Below, one piece after another: positions 52,471 through 60,984 of a DNA stretch of 64,000 nucleotides. The first letter of the stretch is position 1. The number at the start of each line of letters is the position of its first letter. A program made the position numbers and the translations under genes. The stretch spans positions 1 to 64,000 of the forward strand of contig CACZJU010000008.1 in the NCBI GenBank assembly GCA_902781515.1, written 5' to 3'. The notes below the pieces were generated by a model that saw only the letters and a list, made by a program, of their open reading frames with translations, was not told the origin of the DNA and ran no database searches. The DNA comes from an uncultured Bacteroidales bacterium. GTDB lineage: Bacteria > Bacteroidota > Bacteroidia > Bacteroidales > Bacteroidaceae.

Positions 52471-53133
52471 TTACCGGATGCGATCGATTTTGTTCAACAC
52501 ATCATCGGGCTTCTCTGCCCACTGAATCACATTGTCAGGATGCTGCCCCATAGAATCGATGTACTCACATATTAATTGATAGTGTCTGCGGGCAAAAGCT
52601 GTACTGATATTGCCAGAGCCATCGAAGCAAATAGGTTCATGATGAGCAATACGATTGCGAAACTCGCGAATATGAGTGAGGTCTTTGTATACATCAGCCT
52701 GGTTCTTACCTTTCCGTTTGTTTGGGAAGATTTGCAAGAGAGTCTTACCACCACGTTTGTATCTTTTCTTTGAAAATAATTTGGTCCAAAATCCCATAGT
52801 CAGCGAGGCAACCATCTTGTCGTTGTTATATAAGCCACGCTTTCTGTAGTCTGCTTCCGTCTGTCTTATCTCATCCTTATTAAATTCAAGCAACTTATCA
52901 CTGTCAGCTTGGTTCACTATCCAATCAGAATCGGAGTAATAAGCAACATAGTGCTCGTTGATTGCATTTCTCAGCATAACTTCAAATATATTCAAAACGC
53001 CATAGAAACGCTGGCATAGTCTGAGGTTATAGCGATACAGTTGCATTGTCTTCCCATTTTTACCAGTACAAGCATTCTGATATTTGCGCATTCTGGGCAC
53101 CGAATATAGCTTTTGACTCGTCTTAAAGTCCAT
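52471..53133 (-). CDS. Abi-family protein with HEPN-type RNase motif
   Basis: A 220-residue Abi_2-like protein. The family is linked to phage abortive infection. Residues 150-175 hold REFRNRIAHHEPI, where R159-N-R-I-A-H164 fits the HEPN RNase signature RX4-6H. The helices around NIFEVMLRNAINEHY and NDKMVASLTMGFWTKLF are typical for the family. Upstream partner of the HNH gene. Whether it has an antitoxin is unknown; the divergent acidic orphan is a candidate only by position. Confidence 0.8.
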   Translation of the reverse strand: MDFKTSQKLYSVPRMRKYQNACTGKNGKTMQLYRYNLRLCQRFYGVLNIFEVMLRNAINEHYVAYYSDSDWIVNQADSDKLLEFNKDEIRQTEADYRKRGLYNNDKMVASLTMGFWTKLFSKKRYKRGGKTLLQIFPNKRKGKNQADVYKDLTHIREFRNRIAHHEPICFDGSGNISTAFARRHYQLICEYIDSMGQHPDNVIQWAEKPDDVLNKIDRIR

Positions 53134-53440
53134 TTATCATTAATTTTTCTAAAAATTTTGTCAATTATCTTGTAAGTATCAATTAATCTTCATACATTTG
53201 CAGCGTAACACCCCGTTGTCCCTGCTTTCGCATACTTCGGGGTTAGTGTTTTTATAGGGCGACTTCTTCAGGGAAATCTTTTCAGTTTTATCTTCGTTGC
53301 CATATCATTATTTTCTCGCCACAAATATACGAAAAAAATGAGACAAGCGACCTACATTCCCAAGAAATGCAGAAAATAAATAATCGCAGACGACAAGAGT
53401 ATGACCTGCAAACTTAATTGTACCGAATTCGGGGGAATTA
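53134..53440. other. A/T-rich non-coding stretch upstream of the Abi gene
   Basis: No convincing ORF. A loose inverted pair, AACACCCCG and CGGGGTTAGTGTT (about 53206-53253), could form a hairpin. Palindrome CCGAATTCGG is at 53423-53432. The Abi promoter must lie near 53140-53220 but I see no exact consensus. Confidence 0.4.
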
Positions 53441-53444
53441 AACT

Positions 53445-53466
53445 AAGTGGTCAAATTCGACCACTT
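53445..53466. repeat. Perfect hairpin AAGTGGTC / GACCACTT
   Basis: 8-bp arms with a 6-base loop. It could be an operator or terminator. It lies in the long gap between the Abi gene and alanine dehydrogenase. Confidence 0.6.
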
Positions 53467-53576
53467 AAAATCGTGAAATCTAATTATGGCGAATTCGTCA
53501 CATTTATTCAGACGGGGATTCCCCAAAATCCATTCAACTTTTTCTAGGGAAGTACAGTAGTTTATTCAACTAAATT

Positions 53577-53700
53577 CAGTCATTAGTCAATAGTCATTAA
53601 GGATTTTTGAAAGGGGAAAAAGTGCCAATATATTAAATATATAATATATTGATGAAAAATGGTATCTATTTTTTTCTTAATGACTATTGACTATTGACTG
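53577..53700. repeat. Long inverted repeat made of AGTCAAT heptamers
   Basis: Arms 53577-53601 and 53676-53700 are 25 bp long with a single mismatch and flank 74 bp of A/T-rich DNA. Both arms are built from AGTCAAT/AGTCATT heptamers. The spacer has no coding potential. Confidence 0.75.
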
Positions 53701-53711
53701 CGTCAGAGCAG

Positions 53712-53936
53712 TTAACCTAAGGTTAATATAACCTATGCCGACAAGTTAAGTTAACCTGTTGACGAAGGTTAAGTTAACCTATGGCAATAAGACGGGCAAC
53801 CTTTGGCGATAAGACGGGCAACCTTTGGCGATAAGGTATAGAGCCCTCTAGCGGAGGGATAGTATCCCTATGCGCATAGGGATAGTAATCCTTCTGGGGA
53901 AGCGATAGTATCGCGTCTCGACAGACGATAGTATCG
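53712..53936. repeat. Mosaic of small palindromes and a 22-bp tandem duplication
   Basis: Within 225 bp: TTAACCT-A-AGGTTAA (53712-53726) and further AAGTTAACCT copies; a perfect 22-bp tandem pair beginning AAGACGGGCAACC (53789-53832); GGGATAGTATCCC (53856-53868); the 16-bp palindrome CCCTATGCGCATAGGG (53866-53881); GCGATAGTATCGC (53902-53914) and CGATAGTATCG (53926-53936). The core GATAGTATC recurs three times exactly, plus one variant. It lies just beyond the 3' end of the alanine dehydrogenase gene. Confidence 0.75.
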
Positions 53937-53973
53937 CTCCCTTTTCCGCGTGGTAATCCATACAGATTCTTTG

Positions 53974-55074
53974 TTAGAGGGGATGGTAGGGGAGGTTGAA
54001 GACGTCGGCAACGGCTTTGAAAACTACCTTTCCATCGACGATATTGAGGCCTTTGGCAAGTGCGGGGTCATCCTTGCAGGCTTGCTGCCAACCTTTATCG
54101 GCTAGGGCTATGGCATAGCGCAGAGTGGCGTTGGTGAGTGCCAGCGTGGAGGTGTTGGGTACAGCTCCAGGTATGTTTGCCACGCAGTAGTGCAGGATGC
54201 CCTCCTCAGTATAGACGGGGTCGCTGTGTGTGGTGGGACGCGAGGTCTCGAAACAGCCGCCTTGGTCGATGGCGACATCCACAAGCACGGTGCCAGGCTC
54301 CATGAGTCGCAGCATTTCGCGAGTGATGAGATGTGGAGTCTTGTCGCCAGGCACGAGAACGCTGCCTACAACGATGTCCACCGTGGGCAGCAACTGGCGT
54401 ATGTTGTGTTCAGAAGAGTAGAGGGTGTGGACGTTGGCAGGAGTTTCAAGGTCGAGCTGACGCAGACGGGGAAGGGAGATATCGGTGATGGTGACTTCTG
54501 CTCCCATGCCTGCTGCCATGCGTGCTGCAGCCTCGCCGACTACGCCACCACCAAGAACGAGCACACGGGTGGGATTGACGCCTGGCACACCACTAATGAG
54601 CTTGCCCTTGCCACCCTTGGTCTTTTGGAGGTAGTAAGCTCCGTTGAGCGCTGCCATACGACCTGCCACCTCGCTCATGGGCTGCAACAGAGGCAGCGAG
54701 CCATTGGGCAATTGTACGGTCTCGTAGGCGAGACAAACGGCTCCACTCTTGAGCATTGCATCGGTGAGTTCGCGTTCGCAGGCGAAATGGAAATAGGTAA
54801 AGAGCAACTGTCCCTTGCGCACCAATTTGTATTCCGGCTCTATGGGTTCCTTCACCTTCACAATCATGTCTGCCTCGCGATAAACATCCGCAGCAGTGGG
54901 CAGGATGCTGGCTCTGGCTTTGATGTACTCGTCGTCGGGAAATCCGCTACCTTCGCCTGCTGTGTGCTGGACGAAGACTTCGTGTCCGCGACGTGTAAGT
55001 TCTGCAACTCCCGCAGGGGTCATGCCCACACGGTTCTCATTGTTTTTAAACTCTTTTGGAATTCCGACTTTCAT
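53974..55074 (-). CDS. ald: Alanine dehydrogenase
   Basis: A 366-residue NAD-dependent enzyme interconverting alanine and pyruvate plus ammonia. N-terminal substrate domain: [23 protein letters not shown], catalytic Lys in MIVKVKEP and His in FTYFHFAC. Rossmann motif: [22 protein letters not shown], then DISLPRL. Length normal. The upstream gap has a GTTTAAG-type 9-bp repeat. Confidence 0.94.
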   Translation of the reverse strand: MKVGIPKEFKNNENRVGMTPAGVAELTRRGHEVFVQHTAGEGSGFPDDEYIKARASILPTAADVYREADMIVKVKEPIEPEYKLVRKGQLLFTYFHFACERELTDAMLKSGAVCLAYETVQLPNGSLPLLQPMSEVAGRMAALNGAYYLQKTKGGKGKLISGVPGVNPTRVLVLGGGVVGEAAARMAAGMGAEVTITDISLPRLRQLDLETPANVHTLYSSEHNIRQLLPTVDIVVGSVLVPGDKTPHLITREMLRLMEPGTVLVDVAIDQGGCFETSRPTTHSDPVYTEEGILHYCVANIPGAVPNTSTLALTNATLRYAIALADKGWQQACKDDPALAKGLNIVDGKVVFKAVADVFNLPYHPL

Positions 55075-55082
55075 GGTTGTAT

Positions 55083-55127
55083 ATTTTAAGGTTTAAGAAG
55101 TTTAAGGGTTTTAAGGAGTTTAAGGAA
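55083..55127. repeat. GTTTAAGGA-type repeat between ald and the phosphatase gene
   Basis: About four 9-bp units resembling GTTTAAGGA fill the gap. Unlike the heptamer arrays, a 9-bp unit would keep frame. Confidence 0.6.
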
Positions 55128-55916
55128 TTAGGGGAGGGGGGAAGTGACGATGGAGGTGAGGCGGAGTAGGCTGTCGCGACTGTTGGCAGCGAGCACGCCA
55201 GAAGGACGGGTATAGTCGAGCGGCTGACCTTCGCGATTGCAGAGCACACCACCAGCCTCTTCAAGAATGAGCGAAGCGGCAGCAAAGTCCCAAGGCGAAA
55301 GCAGATACTCGAAATAGAGTTCGCAGCGCCCCATAGCCAGATAGCAGAGTTCGGGAGCAGCGGCTCCGAAACGTCGTATGTCGTTGCACTGTGCGAAGAC
55401 CTCCTGAATGATGCCGGCACACACTGGTGCAAACTCCTTGTGATAGACAGGCAGTGCTGTGCACATGATGCTGTCGGAGAACGGACGGCTGCTAACATGA
55501 ATGGCTTCGGAAGGACCGCCGCTTGCAGGATGATGGAGATGGGCACCCTTGCCGCGCTGGGCTGTAAACATTTCGTCGGTTCGCGGCAGATAGACGGCAG
55601 CAAGTTCCATCAGGGAGCCGTGTTTCAAGCCCACGCAGATGGCACATTCGCGAATGCCACGACTGTAATTTGCAGTTCCGTCGATAGGGTCTATAATCCA
55701 TGTGTATTCGTGCGACAGGTCCTGCATATCCTCTTCCTCACACAGAAATCCGCAACCTGGGAGAAGCGTGCTTAGACGGCTGCACAGGAACTCCTGAACG
55801 GCGATGTCTGACGACGTGACGATGTTGGCAGCACCCTGTTTCTGCGTAACCTTGAAATCTGCCGTGAGCATCAGTTTCGATGCCTCTATGATGATGTTGG
55901 TGAGGGATTGAAGCAT
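55128..55916 (-). CDS. Inositol-monophosphatase-family phosphatase
   Basis: A 262-residue metal-dependent phosphatase. Metal motifs: CEEED (Glu), WIIDPIDGTANYSRG and LLSPWDFAAASLILEEAGG. SuhB, CysQ and other sugar-phosphatase roles share these motifs, so the substrate is open. Upstream of ald in the same direction with a repeat-filled 53-bp gap. Confidence 0.88.
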   Translation of the reverse strand: MLQSLTNIIIEASKLMLTADFKVTQKQGAANIVTSSDIAVQEFLCSRLSTLLPGCGFLCEEEDMQDLSHEYTWIIDPIDGTANYSRGIRECAICVGLKHGSLMELAAVYLPRTDEMFTAQRGKGAHLHHPASGGPSEAIHVSSRPFSDSIMCTALPVYHKEFAPVCAGIIQEVFAQCNDIRRFGAAAPELCYLAMGRCELYFEYLLSPWDFAAASLILEEAGGVLCNREGQPLDYTRPSGVLAANSRDSLLRLTSIVTSPLP

Positions 55917-55978
55917 GGGTCGATAGATATTAAACGTGTTTCAATGTACAAAAATATGAATTATTTTACATTATTTCG

Positions 55979-55986
55979 TAATTTTG
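55979..55986 (+). promoter_or_regulatory. -7 element of tatD-like gene
   Basis: TAATTTTG, only 4 bp before ATG 55991; the message would be leaderless. Confidence 0.5.
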
Positions 55987-55990
55987 CAGC

Positions 55991-56587
55991 ATGGAATTTA
56001 TAGATTTTCATGCACACCATGCTTCGCTGAGGGGAGAAAAGGTGATTCAGGACGGCACAGACACCCGTGGTCGCCACCCTTGGCATCTGATTGATGCACC
56101 TCATTCTCTCATTTTCTCATTCCCTCATTTTCCCATTGCCATCGGCGAGAGCGGTCTCGACAGGATGTGCGATACACCCTACGATCTGCAGCTCGAAGTG
56201 TTTCGCGAGGAAGTGAAGCTAAGCGAAGAGGTGCAGAAACCGCTCTTCCTGCACTGTGTCAAAGCCATTGACGACGTGCTTGCCATTCGCAAGGAAATGA
56301 ATGCCCATCAGCCTTGGATATGGCACGGATTTCGCGGAAATGCCCACCAACTGCAACAACTGCTGCCATACGGCTTCTGGTTCAGTTTCGGCATACGTTT
56401 CAACGAGGAAGCACTCGCGGCCAGTCCACAAGACCGCCTGCTTTTAGAGACCGACGAGGACACTACACACCCCATCGGAGAACTCTACGAGCGCGTTGCC
56501 AAACTGCGAAACATTCCGCTGGAATCGCTCGTTATGCAGATGCACGAAAATTACAATGTGCTTTTTTGTAAGCAAATTGGCATATAA
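55991..56587 (+). CDS. Short TatD-family metal-dependent hydrolase
   Basis: A 198-residue TatD-like protein. Metal ligands: DFHAHH at the start, GESGLD, LHCVKAI, WHGF, and LETDED. Shorter than the 255-265 residues of E. coli TatD, as usual for a Bacteroidetes subgroup. The segment PHSLIFSFPHFP before IAIGESGLD is encoded by an 8-bp repeat (CTCATTTT), so the strand leading to the catalytic Glu has been rebuilt from repeat sequence. Likely a nuclease; activity uncertain. Confidence 0.82.
   Translation: MEFIDFHAHHASLRGEKVIQDGTDTRGRHPWHLIDAPHSLIFSFPHFPIAIGESGLDRMCDTPYDLQLEVFREEVKLSEEVQKPLFLHCVKAIDDVLAIRKEMNAHQPWIWHGFRGNAHQLQQLLPYGFWFSFGIRFNEEALAASPQDRLLLETDEDTTHPIGELYERVAKLRNIPLESLVMQMHENYNVLFCKQIGI
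56102..56138. repeat. CTCATTTT octamer repeat inside the tatD-like gene
   Basis: Four units of CTCATTTT/CTCATTCC encode HSLIFSFPHFP. Same family as the arrays at 26301 and 29119. Confidence 0.8.
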
Positions 56588-56602
56588 TTCAACAATTTAT
56601 AT

Positions 56603-56610
56603 TAAATTTG
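56603..56610 (+). promoter_or_regulatory. -7 element of the C1 peptidase gene
   Basis: TAAATTTG, 18 bp before ATG 56629; no clear -33 box. Confidence 0.55.
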
Positions 56611-56628
56611 CAGGCAAATACTAACGAA

Positions 56629-58023
56629 ATGAAAGTAAAGGTATTGTTTTTGAGCCTTTTTTGCTGTGGTACGATGATGGCACAGCAGTCTATTACCCCC
56701 GATGTTCTGAAACAGTTGGAAAGTCAGGCTGAGGCAACGCCTGCCGAGCGAGCACTGAGAAATGCCGTTCAGTCGGGCAGCATCAACAAACTGACACAAC
56801 TGCCCAACAACCCACAGGCTACAGACACGTGGTTCTCGGTGGAAGTGCTGAACACGGGAGTGACGAATCAGGAGAGCTCGGGCCGCTGCTGGCTGTTCAC
56901 AGGCACTAATGTACTGCGTCAGCGTGCCATGAAGAACCTCGGCATAGAAAAATTCATGTTCAGCCACGTATATACCTTCTTCTACGACCAACTGGAGAAG
57001 GCAAACCTGTTTCTGCAGGGCATAATCGACACCCGCAAGCAGGACATCGATTCGCAGCAGGTGCAATGGCTGATGTCGAACCCACTGAGCGACGGCGGCA
57101 CATACACCGGTGTGGCTGACTTGGTGACGAAGTACGGACTGGTGCCGAAGGACGTGATGCCCGAAACATACATTGCCAACAACACCAGCGAGTTTGACAG
57201 CCACCTGAAGCGCAAGCTGCGCGAGATTGCCATCAACCTGCGCGAGAAGAGTGAGGCCGGTGCTTCGCAAAAGCAACTGGAGGCATACAAGGTGGAGCAG
57301 ATGAAGACCATCTACCGGATGCTGACGCTGGCTTACGGCGAACCAGTGAAGGAATTCACATGGGCTCCGAAGGACAAAAAGGGAAAGTACCTGAGCGAAC
57401 CTAAGCGCTACACGCCCCTATCGTTCTACAAGGAAGTATGTGCTCCGGAGGAAGACCTGAACGCCGACTATGTGATGCTGATGAACGACCCAAGTCGTCC
57501 GTATAACAAGGTGTATGAGATAGATATGGACCGTCACGTATATGACGGACACAACTGGCTGTATGTGAACCTCGACATCGAGGACCTAGCACCCATTGCC
57601 ATTGCAAGTCTGAAGGATAGCGTACAGATGTATTTCTCGTGCGACGTGGGTAAGCAACTGAACCGACAGACTGGACTGCTGGCTCTCGACAACTACGACT
57701 ACGGCAGTCTGTTGGGCACAACCTTCGGCATGAACAAAAGGCAGCGCATACAGACTCACGACTCGGGCTCGAGCCACGCAATGACACTGGTGGCTGTGGA
57801 CCTCGACAAGGATGGTAAGCCGACGAAATGGAAGGTAGAGAACTCGTGGGGACCTACCTACGGATATGCCGGACATCTGATAATGACCGATGAATGGTTC
57901 CGCGAATATATGTTCCGCGTGGTAGTGAACAAACGCTACTGCCCACAGTCGGTACTCGACTTGTTGAAGCAGAAGCCCGTTCGATTGCCCGCCTGGGACC
58001 CGATGTTCCAAATGGAAAAGTAA
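56629..58023 (+). CDS. Secreted C1-family aminopeptidase (PepC/bleomycin-hydrolase-like)
   Basis: A 464-residue papain-fold peptidase with a signal peptide (MKVKVLFLSLFCCGTMMA). Active-site Gln81 and Cys87 are in NQESSGRCWLFTG; His is in SGSSHAMTLVAV and Asn in KVENSWGPTYG. Classical PepC is cytoplasmic; Bacteroidetes versions with a signal peptide act in the periplasm. Probably trims peptides for amino-acid use. Confidence 0.9.
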   Translation: MKVKVLFLSLFCCGTMMAQQSITPDVLKQLESQAEATPAERALRNAVQSGSINKLTQLPNNPQATDTWFSVEVLNTGVTNQESSGRCWLFTGTNVLRQRAMKNLGIEKFMFSHVYTFFYDQLEKANLFLQGIIDTRKQDIDSQQVQWLMSNPLSDGGTYTGVADLVTKYGLVPKDVMPETYIANNTSEFDSHLKRKLREIAINLREKSEAGASQKQLEAYKVEQMKTIYRMLTLAYGEPVKEFTWAPKDKKGKYLSEPKRYTPLSFYKEVCAPEEDLNADYVMLMNDPSRPYNKVYEIDMDRHVYDGHNWLYVNLDIEDLAPIAIASLKDSVQMYFSCDVGKQLNRQTGLLALDNYDYGSLLGTTFGMNKRQRIQTHDSGSSHAMTLVAVDLDKDGKPTKWKVENSWGPTYGYAGHLIMTDEWFREYMFRVVVNKRYCPQSVLDLLKQKPVRLPAWDPMFQMEK

Positions 58024-58055
58024 AAAGTAATAATTAAAAAGTAAAAAATATTACT

Positions 58056-58955
58056 ATGGAAAAGATTAAAGTAGCCATCGTTGGATATGGCAACATTGGA
58101 CAGTATGCCCTACAGGCATTGTTGGAAGCTCCTGATATGGAAGTGGCTGGCGTAGTGCGCCGCAAAGGTGCAGAGAACCTGCCAAAGGAACTGCAAGGCT
58201 ATAAGGTAGTGAAGGACATTGACGAACTGGGCAAGGTGGATGTGGCTATTCTGGCTACTCCTACCCGTAGTGTCGAAGAATATGCCCTGCAGTATCTGGC
58301 AAAAGGCATCAACACCGTCGATTCGTTCGACATCCACACCAAAATTGTGGACCTTCGCCGCTCACTCGACAAAGCCGCAAAGGCATCTGGTGCCGTCAGC
58401 ATCATCTCTGCCGGATGGGATCCAGGAAGCGACAGTGTGGTACGCACACTTATGGAAAGCCTTGCTCCCAAGGGCATTTCCTACACCAATTTCGGACCAG
58501 GTCGCTCGATGGGTCACAGCGTATGCGTGCGCTCCAAGGCTGGAGTGAAGGATGCCCTCTCAATGACCATTCCCGTTGGTCAGGGCATTCATCGCCGTAT
58601 GGTGTATGTGGAACTGGAGGAAGGTGCTAACCTCGACGAGGTTACTGCTGCCATCAAGGCCGACCCATACTTCGCATCAGACGAGACTCACGTATTCCAG
58701 GTGGACAGCGTAGATGCACTGAACGATGTAGGTCATGGTGTGAACCTCGTACGCAAGGGTGTGAGCGGTCAGACTCACAACCAGCTCTTTGAGTTCAACA
58801 TGAAAATCAACAACCCCGCCCTCACGGCTCAGGTGCTTGTCAATGTGGCTCGCGCCTCAATGCGTCAGCGTCCAGGTTGCTACACCATGATTGAAATCCC
58901 CGTCATCGATTACCTCCCCGGCAATCGCGAGGAAATCATCCGCCACCTCGTCTAA
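58056..58955 (+). CDS. ddh: meso-Diaminopimelate dehydrogenase
   Basis: A 299-residue NADPH-dependent enzyme making meso-DAP from tetrahydrodipicolinate in one step, for lysine and peptidoglycan. Rossmann motif VGYGNIGQYALQAL is at residues 8-21; SAGWDPGSDSVVR and GPGRSMGHSV are substrate-site blocks. Typical length. Short A-rich repeat (AAAAGTAA) lies in the gap after the peptidase gene. Confidence 0.95.
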   Translation: MEKIKVAIVGYGNIGQYALQALLEAPDMEVAGVVRRKGAENLPKELQGYKVVKDIDELGKVDVAILATPTRSVEEYALQYLAKGINTVDSFDIHTKIVDLRRSLDKAAKASGAVSIISAGWDPGSDSVVRTLMESLAPKGISYTNFGPGRSMGHSVCVRSKAGVKDALSMTIPVGQGIHRRMVYVELEEGANLDEVTAAIKADPYFASDETHVFQVDSVDALNDVGHGVNLVRKGVSGQTHNQLFEFNMKINNPALTAQVLVNVARASMRQRPGCYTMIEIPVIDYLPGNREEIIRHLV

Positions 58956-58975
58956 TCCCCACTCACACCCAATAA

Positions 58976-59015
58976 AACTCCCCCCGCCGCAATCAAGTGG
59001 CAGGGGGAGTTAGTT
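58976..59015. terminator. Bidirectional terminator after ddh
   Basis: Arms AACTCCCCC and GGGGGAGTT with an inner GCC/GGC pair, flanked by A's on the left and TTAGTTTATT on the right. It separates two convergent units. Confidence 0.8.
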
Positions 59016-59033
59016 TATTATATATATGTATGA

Positions 59034-60152
59034 TTACTTCTGGATCTGGGGAATCATGAAGTAAACAGGATTGCCTGTGAAGCCGATGTTGTCGGTTCCG
59101 TTCCAGGGATTGAAGCTCGAACCGATAATCTTAGCTACATACAGCTTGGCATCGAGGTGATAGAGTTGAGTGTTGTCTTCACTGAATGAATAGGTGAGTT
59201 TGAAGCCGAAGTCGATGGGTACTTCGCCGGGTTCGAATTCACGTGTCTCGCCCTTGCTTACCAACTGACCCTTGGGGAATGTCCAGTAGAACTGCATCCA
59301 AGTCTTTGTTGTAGCACCTACGCCAAACAGTCCGCCCCCAGTGATAACAGAACGCTCCGTATTGATAATATCGCCGCCAAATGGATTCTTACCATCAGTT
59401 GGGAAGAACTCCTGCTTGCCCAAATCAAGTGTGCTCTGAGCTGGAATAGCTACTACATTCTGTGCAAAGCCAGTCGTTGTGGCTCCGGTGTTGCCGCCAG
59501 CTGTGGACTGCGAAGCTGTGGACTGTGTGAAAGGAGTACTAACGCCGTGACGCAAGAAGAATGTGTTACCAAGGTAAACATAAATGGTCTTGTCAGTCTT
59601 GTTACGCACATTCACACCAATGCCACTGGTACGTGGAGCCATTTTAGCATAAGAAGAGGACTTGTAGATGGAGTATATAATCTCCACGTTCTTGTCGGCC
59701 ATCTTCGAATCGGGCGACATGTGCAGTATGCCCACAATCTCTTTAGCAGCGCTGCTGGATGGCTTCTTTGTATTATATACATCCGTCTGGTTGAAATTGA
59801 AGATACATGCCTCATTAGCATCTGGGTCACTGGCATCGGGAGCAGGAACATTCTCCACAGGCTTGGTTTCTGCCTTTGCAGGAGCAGGAGTTGACTGCTG
59901 GGGTTGTGCCTGTCCAGCGTCAATACGAACCTTTGTACCATCTGCCTTCTTCCACAACAGCACCTTCTCCTTGGCGATGCTCTTCATTGGAGCATCCTCG
60001 CCAGCAGCGGTCTTGTAGTAGATTTTCTGTGAACTAATGTCCACATCCCAAGCTGTAATACTCTCACCGTCTTCTGTCACCAGCACATCCTGTGCCTGGC
60101 TTACAAATGGTATTGCCAATAGCAATGCAAAAAGAATTGATTTTAGTTTCAT
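59034..60152 (-). CDS. Exported protein of unknown function
   Basis: A 372-residue protein with a signal peptide (cleaved after VSQA-Q). Residues 20-75 form a small beta domain that starts DVLVTEDGESITAWDVDI, resembling a short SH3-like or surface-exposed motif repeated in gut Bacteroidetes; residues 78-110 are a Pro/Ala/Gln-rich linker; the rest is beta-rich with Gly/Ser/Thr-rich loops. No catalytic motif seen. Last gene of a four-gene secreted cluster. Confidence 0.7.
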   Translation of the reverse strand: MKLKSILFALLLAIPFVSQAQDVLVTEDGESITAWDVDISSQKIYYKTAAGEDAPMKSIAKEKVLLWKKADGTKVRIDAGQAQPQQSTPAPAKAETKPVENVPAPDASDPDANEACIFNFNQTDVYNTKKPSSSAAKEIVGILHMSPDSKMADKNVEIIYSIYKSSSYAKMAPRTSGIGVNVRNKTDKTIYVYLGNTFFLRHGVSTPFTQSTASQSTAGGNTGATTTGFAQNVVAIPAQSTLDLGKQEFFPTDGKNPFGGDIINTERSVITGGGLFGVGATTKTWMQFYWTFPKGQLVSKGETREFEPGEVPIDFGFKLTYSFSEDNTQLYHLDAKLYVAKIIGSSFNPWNGTDNIGFTGNPVYFMIPQIQK

Positions 60153-60164
60153 TTTTTGTTGTAT

Positions 60165-60974
60165 TTAGAATTTGTGGTATCCGTTTACGTTCATAAAAGT
60201 TTGCTTAACTCCCTTAGCAGAATATTCCATTGTGGTTCTTGCTGTAAAGCCGGGCACAGTGAAACGCCACAGCATCAAGAGGCCGTTTTTCTTGTCGAGA
60301 GAGGAGGAATACTGATAAAAGGAGTTTTTGACGATAATGCCTGCACGTTCGTCCATACAACGCTTCTTATACAGTTTATCGAACTTTACGCCGTTCATAC
60401 CAAAATGCCTTCCCAATCCACCGGCATAGAATTTAGCAAAATACTCTATTTCTTCCCTGCCAGGAACATACCATCCATCGCCCAACTGCTTCACGCAGTA
60501 TATCATGGGAAATGTCTTCTGCAGCGGTAGCCCCTTCTCTATGCAGTATTGCTCCAATATCTTGGTATTCTCTTCTCCGTCGTCGCCAAGTTTGTCGTTC
60601 AAGTCAACATAAATCTGTTTCTTATTATAAGAAGTAGTTTTGACGATATTGTTCGTGTAAAGATTAATGAGGTCTGGCGAGAGAGAACCCTTAAAATCAG
60701 AAATGGCCTTGTTCAGGAACTTCTTTTTCTTAAAGAACGGGAACGACATAGCAATACCATGCTTGCCAGTTTCATCAACATAGACGACGCACGAAGGAAC
60801 GCCGCCTATTTCGATGTAGTCGCCAAGGAGATACTGTCCTTCCTTACGTTCAATCTGTGAAGTGGTGACTTCATCGTCGTCAAGCTCATTCTCGTTACCT
60901 TCTATTTGAGCCATGACCATGCTGCTCGATGTCAACATGGCCATGAATATTGCAATTGCTTTTATCTGTCTCAT
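60165..60974 (-). CDS. Exported protein of unknown function
   Basis: A 269-residue protein with a signal peptide (to MVMA-Q). After an acidic stretch it shows GDYIEIGGVPSCVVYVDETGKHGIAMSF and, later, LGDGWYVPGREEIEYFA and FYQYSSSLDKKNGLLMLWRF. That pattern recalls domains fused to bacterial surface proteins (a DUF1566-like or FGE-type layout), but I cannot assign a family. Second to last in the cluster. Confidence 0.7.
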   Translation of the reverse strand: MRQIKAIAIFMAMLTSSSMVMAQIEGNENELDDDEVTTSQIERKEGQYLLGDYIEIGGVPSCVVYVDETGKHGIAMSFPFFKKKKFLNKAISDFKGSLSPDLINLYTNNIVKTTSYNKKQIYVDLNDKLGDDGEENTKILEQYCIEKGLPLQKTFPMIYCVKQLGDGWYVPGREEIEYFAKFYAGGLGRHFGMNGVKFDKLYKKRCMDERAGIIVKNSFYQYSSSLDKKNGLLMLWRFTVPGFTARTTMEYSAKGVKQTFMNVNGYHKF

Positions 60975-60984
60975 AATAAACTAC

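Noticed and set aside
53577..53700. Insertion sequence with terminal inverted repeats
   Set aside because: The interior is 74 bp and non-coding, and the arms are heptamer repeats; at best a miniature element.
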